Origin: Gnetum montanum
Taxonomy: Eukaryota; Streptophyta; Gnetopsida; Gnetales; Gnetaceae
Length of the DNA: 64,000 bases
Direction of reading: 5' to 3'
Assembly: GCA_015680685.1 (NCBI GenBank)
Contig: MNCI01029043.1
Span: 99,079-163,078, forward strand
The position numbers and the translations under genes were made by a program. The notes beneath the pieces were generated by a model. It was not told where the DNA came from, did no database searches, and saw nothing but the letters and a program-made list of their open reading frames with translations. Below are positions 20,181 to 31,241 of this stretch, piece by piece (positions within the stretch are counted from its first letter, which is position 1; every line of letters starts with the position of its first letter).

Positions 20181-22795
20181 GTGGTTCATTCCCGGTGACT
20201 TGGAGGTAGATTAAGAGACTTCTAGGGTTAGATAGTTTCCTGGGAAGGTGGCCTACCTTGATCTAGTTGGTTACAGTATGTGCTAACATAACCGTATATG
20301 TTAAGCTTTATTGTTGGATGAAAGGAAACTTTGAAGCCTTATGTGTTGGAGGAGTGATCACAAACTCAACTGCTTGTTGTTGTGAGAGCTTGTTTGGGCT
20401 TCTGGTTTTGAAAAAATATCTTCTCTTTTTACGATTGTCAGAACCAACAATGGGTTGAATGTTTACAGCTCTCATAGCATTGCTTTGCTACGGTTGAGTG
20501 GGGAGTTTTCCTTGCATTTTTGGAGAAGGAGGTATGGGAACTACAAGTGGAAGAGGTGTAGATAGAGTAGGAGGATGGTATGGTTATGAAGTGTCTCCCA
20601 GAGAAGAAGGAGTCCTTCTAAAGTGCTCCCAAACTTGGTAGTGACGTTGGGGAGTTGTGTGACCCATGGAGTCACTTGGAGAAATCAGCTGTTGCACATA
20701 GTAACCATAAGGATTGGGTTGCCGGTAAGGGTACTGTTGTTTTGGCGGTGGCATCCCCCATGACTGTGGGTATTGTCACTACTGATGTTGTTTGATGGTT
20801 TGTGGTGGAGTTCCACTTGGATAGTATGTCAATGGTTGGTGGAACTGTCTTGGGTTACCTTGAGGATAAGGTAACCTTCGGGGTGTCTGCCGTTGGTTAA
20901 GTCTCAGGTTGAGTGCATACACCCCAGACTCTTGTAGATTGGAGATGATTGGACAACATCCCTTAGGATGATCATATTGGTAGATCTCACATCCACCGTC
21001 ATTGTTTGTGTCTGAATCCACAACCTCATCAGGGATAGTTATTTTCCCCTTACCCTTGTCACGTGCAGGGCCTGAATCTCTCCACTTTGTCTTGTCCTTG
21101 TCACTATTTCGTTCCTCCTTAGACTCCTCTACAATCTTTAGGACAGTTTCAATTTTACTGTCTAAGGAGATCCATACTTTGTCTACCTTAGCCGCCACTT
21201 CTGTTGTTAGCTTTTGAAGAGGCGAGGTTTTTTTGTTCACCAACTCTTCAAGTGGTGACTCATCCTCTTCATCGCAAAATCTCACTCCCTTCTTTCAAAG
21301 AGAGGGGTCATGGTTATATTCTTCTACACTTTCCCTTTTTCGTAGATCCCCTTCTTTCCAACAAGCGATGAATTTCATGGGATCTAAGTTCTAATAATCT
21401 CCCTTGGGCATAAGTCCCAAGGGTTCTCCTAGTTTCATTCCTTAGCCCATCTACGATGTGGCAGAGTTGATCCCATTGTGCGTAACCATGGCCTAGACAA
21501 CGATGTAGCAATGTGTAGTAGCAGCCCATGGAAACATCTAAGGGTTCATGAGTACCTTGCTTCCATCCTTAGATCTGCTTATGCAAGTTAGACACTTTAG
21601 AGTACGTTTGATATTTATCGTTGAAGAGTTCTAACATCGTACTCCACCTCCTAATGGTTTCCGGCTCTAAGGACTGGTACCAACTCTCTGCTTCCTTTAT
21701 GAGTGTCTTGGGAAACAACTTTAGTTTCTTCCACTCATTCTCTATGTTCTGTAATTCGTAGGCATCGTGGAATGCCTGTAAATGATTCTGCGGATCCACG
21801 TTGTATCCCCCTTCGAAGCATGGGATATTGTTCATGTCTAAGAGCTTGATCCAACTATCTTTTAAATGCCTTGTTGGTATTCTCACTGCCTCCATGATGT
21901 CTAGCATGCTTTGGGTTGTAATTAGGGGTTCATCATTATCATCTCTTTCATGATGTCTATGATGTCTTCGTTGTTTCCTACTTTCCCTTCGTTCATGCCC
22001 TTGTCCTTGCTCTTGACTCTCTCGTTGAGGTCTCTCATTTTTCCTACCTCTATCCTTACCGTTATGCTCTTGATGGCTACACCCATATGTGGAAGGAGAG
22101 GGTGAATGATGTGAAGAAGGGGAAGAAGAAGGAGAACCATCTTCATGACGATGTTTCTTACCTTCTCTTTTGTGGCTTCGACCTCGATCGTGGTGATGAT
22201 CTGAGTGCCCGTCCTTGTCATGTGTTATTGTTCCCTTAGTGAATAACTAGTGTTCATGGGGATCAAAACCAAGGTTATATATCATGGAGCATAGGTTCTG
22301 ATACCCCACCTTCTCACTATCATTAGGAGGGGGAACATCTTTTGAGAGAGAACCCATTATGAGTGGTTCACCATCTTCCATTTCACTTAGGACGTGCGGG
22401 ACCTCTTTGCCCTTCAACAGTGTATGTTGGCTCTCCTGGCTTGAGTCCCTCATACATTTTGAGGTTGTGGGATGGTAATCCCTCATGTCAAAATCTTCTG
22501 CAATGTATTCAGCATAGAGCTGAGTCATGCCAATCTGTGCCAGAGCATGGAGGAGCATGTTGGGGATTGCACAATTTGGAGGTAACACTATGTTACCTTG
22601 CAAGTCTCTCCAGTGCATTTGTTCATCCTAATGGAGGATAAAAGTAAAATTGGGTATATACTAATCAGGATGAGTATATTCCACCCTATATTGTTGAGGA
22701 ACCGGTGGATTTAGGTTATGTGTTTTAGACTGCCGGCTGTTCTTTGTATGATCCCTAGGTGGTGAGTTTCTCTTATGAGAAGAAGAAGAAGACAT
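20181..22795 (-). pseudogene. T3 gag
   Basis: Starts at the ATG at 22795 (Met followed by five Ser, then His-Lys-Arg). A segment near 22618-22247 is rich in acidic residues. A Retrotrans_gag-like core lies at 21907-21450: Leu-Gln-Ala-Phe-His-Asp-Ala, Lys-Leu-Phe-Pro-Lys-Thr-Leu, Trp-Tyr-Gln-Ser-Leu. A coiled segment with Lys/Asp/Arg follows (21285-21050). A Cys-Glu-Ile-Tyr-Gln-Tyr-Asp-His-Pro-Lys-Gly-Cys-Cys motif at about 20990 corresponds to CNICLYDHPKGQ in T1. It leads through a Pro/Gln-rich tail into the protease. It is broken by stops and frameshifts. Confidence 0.75.
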
Positions 22796-22919
22796 GGTGT
22801 CTTATCGGTGTGCTATTTAACCATTATATAATTTTTTGTTTAATTAACCCTAAGGTTCGTTTAAGCTCCCAACGATGTGAATGATCTCTTATGTTTTACT
22901 TAGTGCACAAACACTTAGT

Positions 22920-22937
22920 CCCTGGCAATGGTGCCAA
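22920..22937 (-). other. primer binding site of T3
   Basis: Minus strand TTGGCACCATTGCCAGGG, directly next to the LTR end CATCA. It is a tRNA-Asp-type PBS with one CpG decay relative to TGGCGCC. Confidence 0.85.
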
Positions 22938-23063
22938 TGATGAGTGGTGAAGTACCCCTACACTCAACCATACCAATACGAGCATGCGTACATGCCTCAG
23001 GGAACACTTAAGGTTGATTATTCATTATCTTCCCAGACTTACTTGTAGTTGTCATGATGTATG
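22938..23063 (-). repeat. 5' LTR of T3, first part
   Basis: TGATGAGTGGTGAAGTACCCC onward, aligning with 16913. It lacks about 40 bp (the GCAATCCGGTCGAACTCC block) and is cut by F at GATGTATG. Confidence 0.8.
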
Positions 23064-24839
23064 TGTTGGCGACCGTTTGGAACGCGACCGCCAATGAGTG
23101 TCCTTGAACAGGATTTAGGTGCTTGTTGGTCTTCTGATAACACCAAGGCCCAGATACCTCCAAATAGAATCAGTAGTTATGTGAGTATGTGTATGTGCTA
23201 TTGCGGTGTGTGGTTGTGAAAAATGAAACGATGGTGTTGTATGTAAACTACAAATGACTTATCTTAAAGAGATTCAGCCAACTTTGCCAAGTACTTTGAG
23301 TTGTTGAGGGTTCTTATTTTGTTTAATTGCCTAGTCTATGCGGCCCTTATAATACCTACTTGTAAAAAATAAAATTTTGCAAAAAAATTTGAGCAAAAAT
23401 CCAAAAATATACTTCTAATTTTTCCCATAGAAAGAGATAGTTCCACAAGAAAACTAGAAATAGAGCAAGATTCAATGGAAATAGACATAAAAGAAAGCAG
23501 ATTTGTGTTAAGACCTCAAATGTTTAAACAAGGTAAAATGATACGATTAAACACTTCATAATAAAGCTATCCAAAATTCAATAACTATGAATTGTTCAAA
23601 CTTCCAAGGCTCAAATAAGCAATTTCTTCAAGACAATCCTACTATGCTACTAAAAAATTGCTGCGTAAACTATCACGTACGAGACTCCATTTTGGCTAGA
23701 TAATGGATGTCAACAATTGCATTCAACAGAACCTTCAAAAGACTTGACAATTTCTGATTGAAATACCACAAAGATTCACTTTAAAGATAAAAGAAGTTGT
23801 TCTGGTCCTATCAAAATACCAAAAATTTTCTGAACCCTCTTGACTATTGAATCGTTCAACGACTTGACTACATGCAGAGGCTCTCTTACAAAAACCTCAA
23901 TAGCAGTTCTTATACATTGCACAATAATAAAATTCACTACTAAAATGCTCTTAAGGCTTTTAAACACAAGCACGTCTATGGAAAAATTTTAATATAAATT
24001 TTCTATCCTACAACAAGAACAATAAGAGCAATCTAAAAATCCCAAAATTACTTGCCAAGCATGATACTATATAAACCACTAGCTAAACAACTTAAAAAAA
24101 ATAAAAAATAAGCATAACTCACAGGACTATGACAAAGAGGCTGAAATGTTGTCTTTAACAAGTCATCTTACAAGCAATCTTTCACAATGTCTTTTTACAA
24201 ATGCTCTTCCAAGAGTGTTCTCTCTTTCTTCTAACCCCTGAAGCCTTTTTATAGGGTTCAAAAGGTAGTTAGAATTTTCAAAATATCTTGGCTAACTTCT
24301 CTCCCAAGTAAGGAAGTTATAGCTTTCCCAACAAGTTAGGAAGTTAGGAGAAAATCATGCTAATATTGGCATGTGTCTTTACAAACTTTACAATTTTTTT
24401 AAAAATTTAAAGCCAAGGTCTTCATACTATAGGAGCTTCATTCAATTGTCATTTTTTAAGTTTCCAATTTTTAAATATTATTAACCATCGATGCCCTAGT
24501 AATTTTATAAACAGGTGGTAGTAAGAAGGTAATTTTGCGTACACCTTAGTGTAAACATTGGTGGAGGCGGCTGTATGGTCTTTAGAGTCAATAAGACCGA
24601 TCGTTACAATTTAAATAAATCATCTTCATTTGCACTTTCCTGCACCTTATTGTTTTTGAACTCACGTACTAGTAAATCACTGCACAGATTATAAGTAACA
24701 GTTGCAAGAATAGCGGGAGTAATTAGTTGGTCGATCGTTCTTCAACTGCTGGCTTGTTTCTTTCCTTCCTTGCCTTTGCGCGAAACCCATAGAAATGGAC
24801 ACATGCTCTACCCCATTCCCAGTGCCAATTTCAACCAGA

Positions 24840-25170
24840 ACCGTATGTAAACTGCCACCGTGAAAGAAGGCTCTGCCGCTGCCGATGGTTTCGGTGGAGG
24901 GTTGGAATTGATTGTCCATGTTATGGGGCCTCTAGGGCCATGGTGTTTATCATGGTCACCCAGGAAGACCAGGAATTTGAGTGCCACACCGTCACATGAG
25001 CCAGCTGCAGTGAAAGCAAACACAGACGCAGGCCTAGCTGAGTTTCTGAAAATGCCATCCTCATCGATATGAGCAGCATGGCCACGAATGCTAGAGCTGA
25101 CAGAAAATTGAATAGAAGGCCTAGCACAAGAACATCCAGCATCAGTTTCTTTAACTCAAATATTATGCCT
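24840..25170 (-). pseudogene. unrecognised gene-like ORF in F
   Basis: An open minus-strand frame of about 105 codons without an obvious start. It contains Cys-Ser-Cys-Ala-Arg-Pro, Asp-Glu-Asp-Gly-Ile-Phe-Arg, Ala-Gly-Ser-Cys-Asp-Gly and Gly-Asp-His-Asp-Lys-His-His-Gly, and then a Pro/Ala-rich tail. G+C is higher than in the surrounding DNA. A second overlapping minus frame (25268-24921) is also open and hydrophobic at its N-terminus, so the true frame is uncertain. I do not recognise a family. Confidence 0.3.
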
Positions 25171-25426
25171 ATGATGGAACCAATTTTAGGTTCTCTGTTC
25201 AAACATTTCTTCAGCTGAACTTTTAATTGCATGCGACACTGAAATCCAGCGTGGTATCTGAGATACATAAATATTTTGTGCTTTTGGAGCTTTGGAAGAT
25301 TTGTTAGATCTTTGCAGCTTCACCAGAAGAAGCTATGGTGTTCATGATGGGAGTATCTTCGAATCTTTAGGCGCTTTCTTTGGAAATTTCCAGAAAGGTG
25401 TTGTTTACAACATTTTAGGTGAGCGT

Positions 25427-25698
25427 TTCGCCATGCTTCCTGTAGAAGTATTTCTTGATGTCGGTGAGGTCACCCAGAGCTCACACCAGGTCGTGGTGAA
25501 CAAAGTTGGGCTCAGGATAGATGTAGATGCGCTTGTGCACTTCCTTGCTGGTGCATTGCCTCAGCTTCCAGGGCAGGTTATGGCCACGTCGGTGTAGTTG
25601 CAGGTTCTAATTTCGTTGGAAACCCTTCTAGCATATGTCACACACAAATCTAATGGTCGCCATCAGAGTCTTGGGCAAGAATGCAATCACCTCTGCCT
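25427..25698 (-). pseudogene. IDD-type C2H2 zinc-finger gene fragment
   Basis: A minus-strand frame of about 90 codons without indels. It reads Ala-Glu-Val-Ile-Ala, Pro-Lys-Thr-Leu-Met-Ala-Thr, then finger 1 (Cys-x2-Cys ... His-Arg-Arg-Gly-His), Asn-Leu-Pro-Trp-Lys-Leu-Arg-Gln, Ser-Lys-Glu-Val, Tyr-Pro-Glu-Pro, and Ala-Leu-Gly-Asp-Leu-Thr, ending Arg-Lys-His-Gly-Glu. This order is diagnostic of plant INDETERMINATE-DOMAIN proteins. Three in-frame stops are present, and finger 2 has its Cys ligands replaced by Tyr or Phe. Homology ends sharply after Gly-Glu, so the following Lys-Lys-Trp-Lys-Cys finger is missing. IDD proteins are nuclear DNA-binding factors; this fragment is dead. Confidence 0.85.
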
Positions 25699-26228
25699 TT
25701 GGGTGCCATTGGTAGCGGTGGTAGCTGCTACTACTAATGGATGCCACTGTAGTGTGTGGATGAGACATTGGCACCCTCACCATGGAACATATCAGATTGA
25801 TAGACCGAGACTCTTTATAGGGCTGATGAGAATGCCTTTCAATTTTTCTTAACCCATAAAAACTTAACCACTAAAAATTGCAAAACTAAGCCTAACAACA
25901 ATGCCCATGAACTACCAAGGACTAACAGTTTAATCAGTGAGGGCCTCCTTCATATTTTGACTGCTCAATCTCGTTCTCCTCCACCTCTCCGGAGATAAGT
26001 CATAAGGCACTCTTCTCTAGTTTTACCTCATGCATTTTCATACCACCAACAACATCAACCTCAGATTTTTTTTAATTTGAGACTTTCTAGCGGTTTTTCC
26101 CAGCATTATTCATATTTTTCCAATGGTTTCAAAACAGATTTTTTGTTTATGTTGTTGTTTTAAATATGACCTTTTACTAGTCTCTACTTTTGCTGTTCCA
26201 TGAAATGGCCAAATGTGCCAATAGTATG

Positions 26229-26880
26229 GTTGAGTAAGTCTGAGGTATATGATTTTTATTATCTTTTTGGTTTTTATCTCCTATGTTGATAATGTAAAAG
26301 GTTGAAGAGACTGATTACTAACTCTAACTAACTAACTAGGTCTGAATTAACCTAGCATCAGCATCCATTCCCACTTACCGTTCACACCCTGAACCAATGC
26401 AACCGTGGTTACCAAACGCTAGTCGTTGCTAGGATCACCACGCGTAATGCACATGATCGAAGTGTTTGTACTGAGGCACTTAACTAGGAGAGAAGGGTTG
26501 AGAGAGATTTAATAACTAATAAAGCATTTAAATGGTAAATAGTAAATAACAGTAAATAAAATCCTAATTAGCCTATTCCATGCACTGCAAGGTTTATCCA
26601 ATAAGTTCGTCTTTATTTCTGTACACAAATATGTGTTCAGGTACAATATCTGCTCGATTAAAGATCCGTTCACTTTGGAGTTCGTACTGCAGGCACATGG
26701 AAAATATTCTATCTTTGGAGAGGTGAAACTGCCAGAGTTTTGCTAAGGTCTAGATCTAGATGAGAAAACAAGGGAGAGCTGCCTCTTATTTATAGATATG
26801 ATGGTACACCATGATATCGCGTATGCGATATTGCGGGGGAAGACGTGATATCGCGTGGGATGCGATATCACATCCCATCA
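26229..26880 (-). repeat. 5' LTR of T3, second part
   Basis: Resumes at GTTGAGTAAGTCTGAGG and runs to CATCCCATCA. TATA box at 26786-26794 and GATATC palindromes at 26811-26876. Followed by the TSD CTAAT at 26881-26885. Confidence 0.85.
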
Positions 26881-26903
26881 CTAATCTAGATAACTAGCAC
26901 TAT

Positions 26904-26921
26904 CCCTAGTAATGGCACCAA
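26904..26921 (-). other. primer binding site of T1
   Basis: Minus strand TTGGTGCCATTACTAGGG, next to the T1 5' LTR. It is a tRNA-Asp-type PBS with two changes. Confidence 0.8.
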
Positions 26922-27726
26922 TGATGAGTGGCGAGGTACCCTTACACTCAACCTTATGAATACGAGCATTCTCATGCACAATCCGATTGAACTCCACAGA
27001 CAGACTAGTTATGGCACCTAGACAGTTATCCTTAGGTTGCAGTTTGCTGTCTTCCCACCTAGACTGGTATTATATTTGTCACGTATGGTTTAGTCCAGAG
27101 TGAGGTGTATGATGGGTTTCCTAATCTAATGATACTCCTGAAGGCAATGAAAAGTAATATTAACTAAACTAGGAGGAAAAGGTAAGAGAATCTAAACTAG
27201 CCTAAGTGCTATGACCATCCATTCCTTGATCATCCGTACACATCTTGGACCTTGTGCATGACTACTAGTAGGATTACCAAGCACAGAACCTAGGTATGCC
27301 ACTGGGTTACCAAGTAGTTACACTTAAATGCTCGTAATCAAGTCGTACTCACTCCGTGTTCTAACATGAGTTTAAGGGTGAGAGAGACTAATTAGGAAAG
27401 TAGTAAATAACAAATAAGTAAATAAATAAATAAAGTGAATGCTGCAATGATGAAGTAATCTCAATCTTTATTGTCAGTCATGTGCATGTCCAAGTATGTC
27501 ACACTGGAATAAAGGATGTTGTACAATTACATTCACCACACTGCGGGCAGACACGGGAAAATAATCTATCTCTGGAGGGATCAAACTGCCAGAGTCTAGC
27601 TACAATCTAACTATATCTTATCAAACAAGGGAGAGCTACCTCTTATTTATAGACATGGCAACGGACTGCCCTCACGATATCGCGGGGGATGCGATATCGT
27701 GGCCCATGCGATATCGCATCCCATCA
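26922..27726 (-). repeat. 5' LTR of T1, 805 bp
   Basis: TGATGAGTGGCGAGGTACCC to ATCGCATCCCATCA, followed by the TSD TAAAC at 27727-27731. It aligns throughout with 9364-10207. TATA box at 27643-27651 and palindromes at 27675-27722. Confidence 0.9.
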
Positions 27727-27731
27727 TAAAC

Positions 27732-28550
27732 AAAGTCCTCCTATAGTGGTCAATGGAACAACTTCTTCTCAACCAAATAGCAGCAACAATAAATCCTTAA
27801 GCAAACAATGTAAAAAGCCTAAGCTAAATCCTAAGAAGAAGGATAATGAGAGGGCCAAGACATGGAAGGAGGTGGTCCCATTGAAGTGCAACCTCATCTC
27901 ATTTGTTCCAATGAGCTCTAATGCTTAGGCTACTTCAACTAGTCAGGCATGAGAGGATCCCATGTCATAAGGGAAGAGATGAGAGGCTAAGGTTCAGCCC
28001 TAAAACATGAGGTTTGCATCTTGGGGTGTATGGAGAAAGTTAAAGCCAACAAGAATGAAAACTGAATGACTAACGAGAAGGACTTCCTTAATGCAATGGA
28101 CCAAGTTAATTAATATTTGAAATAAAAGAACATATCCCTTAGCTAGTATGACCTTGTAATGACTTCCACTACACACCATGAAGCATTAGTGAAGTTGTTT
28201 ACATATATTCATGTTAGTGAGGACATCCCTGCTAGTGAAGAGTCCATCCACACAGTGATGGTGCCATCTTCATCAAAGGAGAAAATGAAGTCAACAACAC
28301 TAGTGCTTTGTGATAGTGAGGTTAATATCAACCCTCAGGATGGTGAGAAAACCAAGGCCCATCTCTTTATAATGATAGGAATGGGATAATACAAGGTACA
28401 TAGGGTGCACATGGATGATGGGATGGCCACCAATGTAATACCTTACATTATTGTTAAATGTTTGGGTTTAACAGAACACATGCAACATACATTGACTTCC
28501 ACTCTTAAATTCTTTAATGGATCTTAGGTTGTAATTAAAGGATTAATCTT
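27732..28550 (+). pseudogene. G gag C-terminus and protease N-part (second segment)
   Basis: Continues G after T1. 27732-27930 is a basic, Ser/Asn/Lys-rich stretch. 28159-28389 is a 76-codon stretch with a close counterpart in G2 (53267-53022), beginning Met-Thr-Ser-Thr-Thr-His-His-Glu-Ala-Leu-Val-Lys in both. At about 28405-28450 His-Met-Asp-Asp-Gly-x-Ala-Thr-Asn-Val-Ile-Pro is the protease active-site loop (Asp-Gly in place of Asp-Thr-Gly, as in Tat-type elements). T2 is inserted about 35 codons later. Confidence 0.7.
28546..28550 (+). repeat. TSD of T2, left copy (ATCTT)
   Basis: ATCTT before the T2 3' LTR; ATCTC at 34148-34152 after the 5' LTR, with one mismatch. Across the site the G protease frame resumes. 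Confidence 0.7.
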
Positions 28551-29377
28551 TGATGAGTGGCGAGGTACCCCTACACTCAACCATATGAATATGAGTATTT
28601 GATGCATGATCCGGTCGAACTCCACAAATGGACTAGTTGTGGTATCTAGACTGTTACTCTTAGATCACAGTTCACTATCTTACCACCTAGACTAGTATTA
28701 GTTTTGTCACATATGGTTTAGTCCAGAGTGAGGTGTATGATGTGTTCCTACACTAATGCTACTCCTGGGTATGATGGTAAATAATATCGACTAAACTAGG
28801 AGAGAGAGTGAGTGAGAGAGAATCTAACTAGCCTAAGTGCGATGAGCATCCATTCCTTAATCATCCATATACATCTTGGACCTTGTGCATGACTACCACT
28901 AGGATTACCAAGTGCAAGGCCTAAGTACACTACTAGGTTACCAAGTAGTTGCACTTAAATGCTCATGATTAAGTCATACTCATTCCGCATTACTAGGAGA
29001 TAAAGGTAAAGAGATATTAACTACGAAAGTAGTAAATAACAATAATAATTAAATAATTTAAATTAAGTGAATGCTACAATGATGAAGTAATCTCAATATT
29101 TATTACTGGTCATGTGCATGTCCAAGTACGTGACACTCGAATAAGGATGCCATACAATTACAATCACCACACTGCGGGCATGCACTGGGAGAGAAGGGTT
29201 GAGAGAAGAACTACTTAAAACTAAACACTTAAAGAAAATTGTAAAAATTTCATACCAGATCTGTCTACCTCTTATTTATAGATGAGGAGATAGGCTATGA
29301 TATCATGTATGTGATATCGCGTCTAGGTTGTGATATCACGCATGCAATATTGTGGCCAACAAAATGATAATTCATCA
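28551..29377 (-). repeat. 3' LTR of T2, 827 bp
   Basis: TGATGAGTGGCGAGGTACCCC to GATAATTCATCA. Over the first 250 bp it differs from the 5' LTR at about a tenth of positions by eye, mostly transitions. TATA box 29272-29280. Confidence 0.88.
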
Positions 29378-29539
29378 TACCCCCACAACTGAATGAAAAC
29401 TCATCCTTGAGTTATAGTGAGAACAAGATCCATTGATTACATAGTGGATAGGTATGGGATTATTGAATGGTGAGAATTTATTTATGCCACAGTGGAGAAT
29501 TAAACAAAATTTGGACATAGACACAAAAGACAAAACTTG

Positions 29540-29984
29540 TGGAAATCATGGGGTTCCCGGTACTGGTGGCTCCTCTATGGGTGCCTCTCCTTTATCCTGC
29601 ACGATTAGGATTTTGAGATTGATACTGTTGAAGAAGTGCTTGACATTTCTTCTCTTCTATCCAAGGATTATGAGCCATCCATGTTGATGTTCCAATGTTT
29701 GATGGAGTTGGCACTTTCCTTGAACATGGTAGTTGCAAGAACACTTGATTAGCCTTGACATGTTATGCTGCAAATAGCTGTCATCCCTCTTCATAGGCTT
29801 GGGCCCTGACCTCTCCACCTTTTTCTTAGATAGATTATGAAGTAACAAGAGTTCCATGATCGATGCTAAGTGATTGTGCCTCCTGCTCTGCATGTTCTGC
29901 ATGAAGTCCTTGGCCTCTGCCTCCCCCTGGTTGTTCAGTTGCACCTTGAGAAGGTCCTCCTTGTTGTCTTCTTTTAGGGGTCAT
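29540..29984 (-). pseudogene. T2 remnant of the 3' ORF
   Basis: The start ATG at 29984 gives Met-Thr-Pro-Lys-Arg-Arg-Gln-Gln, matching the T1 ORF start at 13145. About 55 codons later (Met-Gln-x-Arg-Arg-x-Asn-His-Leu-Ala in another frame) it jumps to sequence matching the T1 C-terminus (Pro-Thr-Pro-Ser-Asn-Ile-Gly-Thr and Gln-Asp-Lys-Gly-x-Ala-Pro). About 2.3 kb present in T1, including the whole plant-transposon-like domain and coiled coil, is missing. Confidence 0.65.
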
Positions 29985-31241
29985 GTATAATCACACAAAG
30001 ATCAATTGTTAGTAAGGTTATTGAAAAAAGTTCAATGATTTCATACCTTACTCATTGCCTTTAATAAATGTTGAATTATTTGCTTAGTATGATTTTAGAG
30101 TGAGAAAGTTTTTCAAGGAAGTTGCCCTAAAAGTTTAATGTTGGACTTGGTTTGTTTAGGTGACACATAAAAGGACCTAGTTTTGAGGAACATTTGATAA
30201 AATAATGACAAAGGAAAGAATAGATTTGGCAATAAGGTACTTAGAGGGTATAAGATGATGTGCTAGTATGTAGCAAGTACAAATTGCAAACNTTGTTTCA
30301 CAAAACACACACATGTAGATACCACTAGAATGAGGTAAGAATTCTATGCTATACAAGACAGGAGCTACAATTACATGAATAGCGAGATGAGACAGACTAT
30401 AGAAGGGATTGTAGAGATTGGGACATGAGGTAACTGACCCAAGGAATAGTGAATCCTATGTGTAAAGCATGATTAATGTGTCATTAACCTGTCATTCTAA
30501 GATTAGGACCAAGTCAATTCCTCTGATCAGTGACACCACATTGTTTCATCCCATGATGAGCAACTATGAGAGTACCATAACAACAAGGTGTACGATCACT
30601 TGGCATTTTGTTCAAGAGAGGAGTGATTTTTGCTTTGTGGCACTTTCTTTATTTGTTTTTCTTTTTTTTTTGCTTGCTGAATCCAGAGAAGCTTCCAACC
30701 TTCAAGAATGGATGCATGTCTTTCCAGTGGGATCCCCTAAAATAGCATTAGATTTTTGAGTGCCTTTTGATTACTCTTACTCCCATTTTGCATTAGATCT
30801 TCAAGGATCTTAGTACAACCATGTTGCGTGATAACTCTTACAAACATCACCAAAGAGAATCTGCAAGTTCCCTTGATGTCACACCCTAATCATTCCCGCT
30901 TGATCCATCCCTATTCATTTTGAGCACAATGAACACAAAATTAATTTTAAGTTTTAAGAATGTCAAGAATATCACTGTACCTTTGAATAGAACCTCTTAT
31001 TGGTAGAATGGATGAGTGGGTGTAATGGACTCACTATCCAAATAATTGGTCGTTCGAGACTCGATAACATAGAACACGCCTAAACCAATGAGCCACATGA
31101 GTGTTTTATTCGTAGATGAGATTACTTAGAAAAAGATAAAAAGACAAAAAGATAAAACAAGAAATTGAAAAATGAAAAACTGGAAAACAAAAAATTGTAA
31201 AATTAAAGAAAATGAAAAATATTTATTAATCCTGCTTATTA
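29985..31241 (-). other. T2 non-coding region
   Basis: Aligned in order with T1 13146-14825, including the TTTTGCTT pyrimidine tract (30630-30680) and the A-rich tract (31120-31220). The plus-strand ORF at 30469-30759 is not conserved as protein. One ambiguous base is at about 30292. Confidence 0.5.

Larger units (their letters stand above)
23064..26223. mobile_element. F: 3.16-kb insertion carrying host gene fragments
   Basis: It splits a T3 LTR, with a 5-bp duplication GTATG at 23059-23063 and 26224-26228. Its ends are TGTTGGC and GCCAATA, a 7-bp inverted repeat with one mismatch, as in LTR-type ends TG...CA with the last C changed. No internal long direct repeat, gag, pol or transposase was recognised, so the class is unsettled. 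It is richer in G+C than its surroundings at 24740-25800, where gene-like sequence lies. 23090-24500 is AT-rich with nothing recognisable. Confidence 0.65.
16913..26880 (-). mobile_element. T3: gag- and protease-bearing LTR retrotransposon, interrupted by F
   Basis: 3' LTR from 16913 (its end lies in the sequence gap), 5' LTR at 22938-23063 plus 26229-26880, PBS at 22920-22937 and exact TSD CTAAT. Without F it is about 6.8 kb. It encodes gag and a retropepsin-like protease but no RT or integrase that I can see. It is inserted into the leader of T1, 24 bp from the T1 PBS. Confidence 0.85.
9364..27726 (-). mobile_element. T1: non-autonomous gag-bearing LTR retrotransposon, interrupted by T3
   Basis: LTRs at 9364-10207 and 26922-27726, PBS at 26904-26921, PPT at 10208 and an exact 5-bp TSD. 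Without T3 it is about 8.4 kb. The coding order on the minus strand is gag (16808-14826) then a long 3' ORF (13145-10381). No protease, RT, RNase H or integrase motif was found between or after them, so mobility would need enzymes from elsewhere. Confidence 0.85.

Noticed and set aside
24689-24919. 76-codon minus-strand ORF in F
   Set aside because: It is an alternative frame over the same gene-like block (24840-25170), with no independent support.
23064-26223. F as a Helitron
   Set aside because: It has a 5-bp TSD and lacks a 5' TC and a 3' hairpin-CTRR end at an A-T target.
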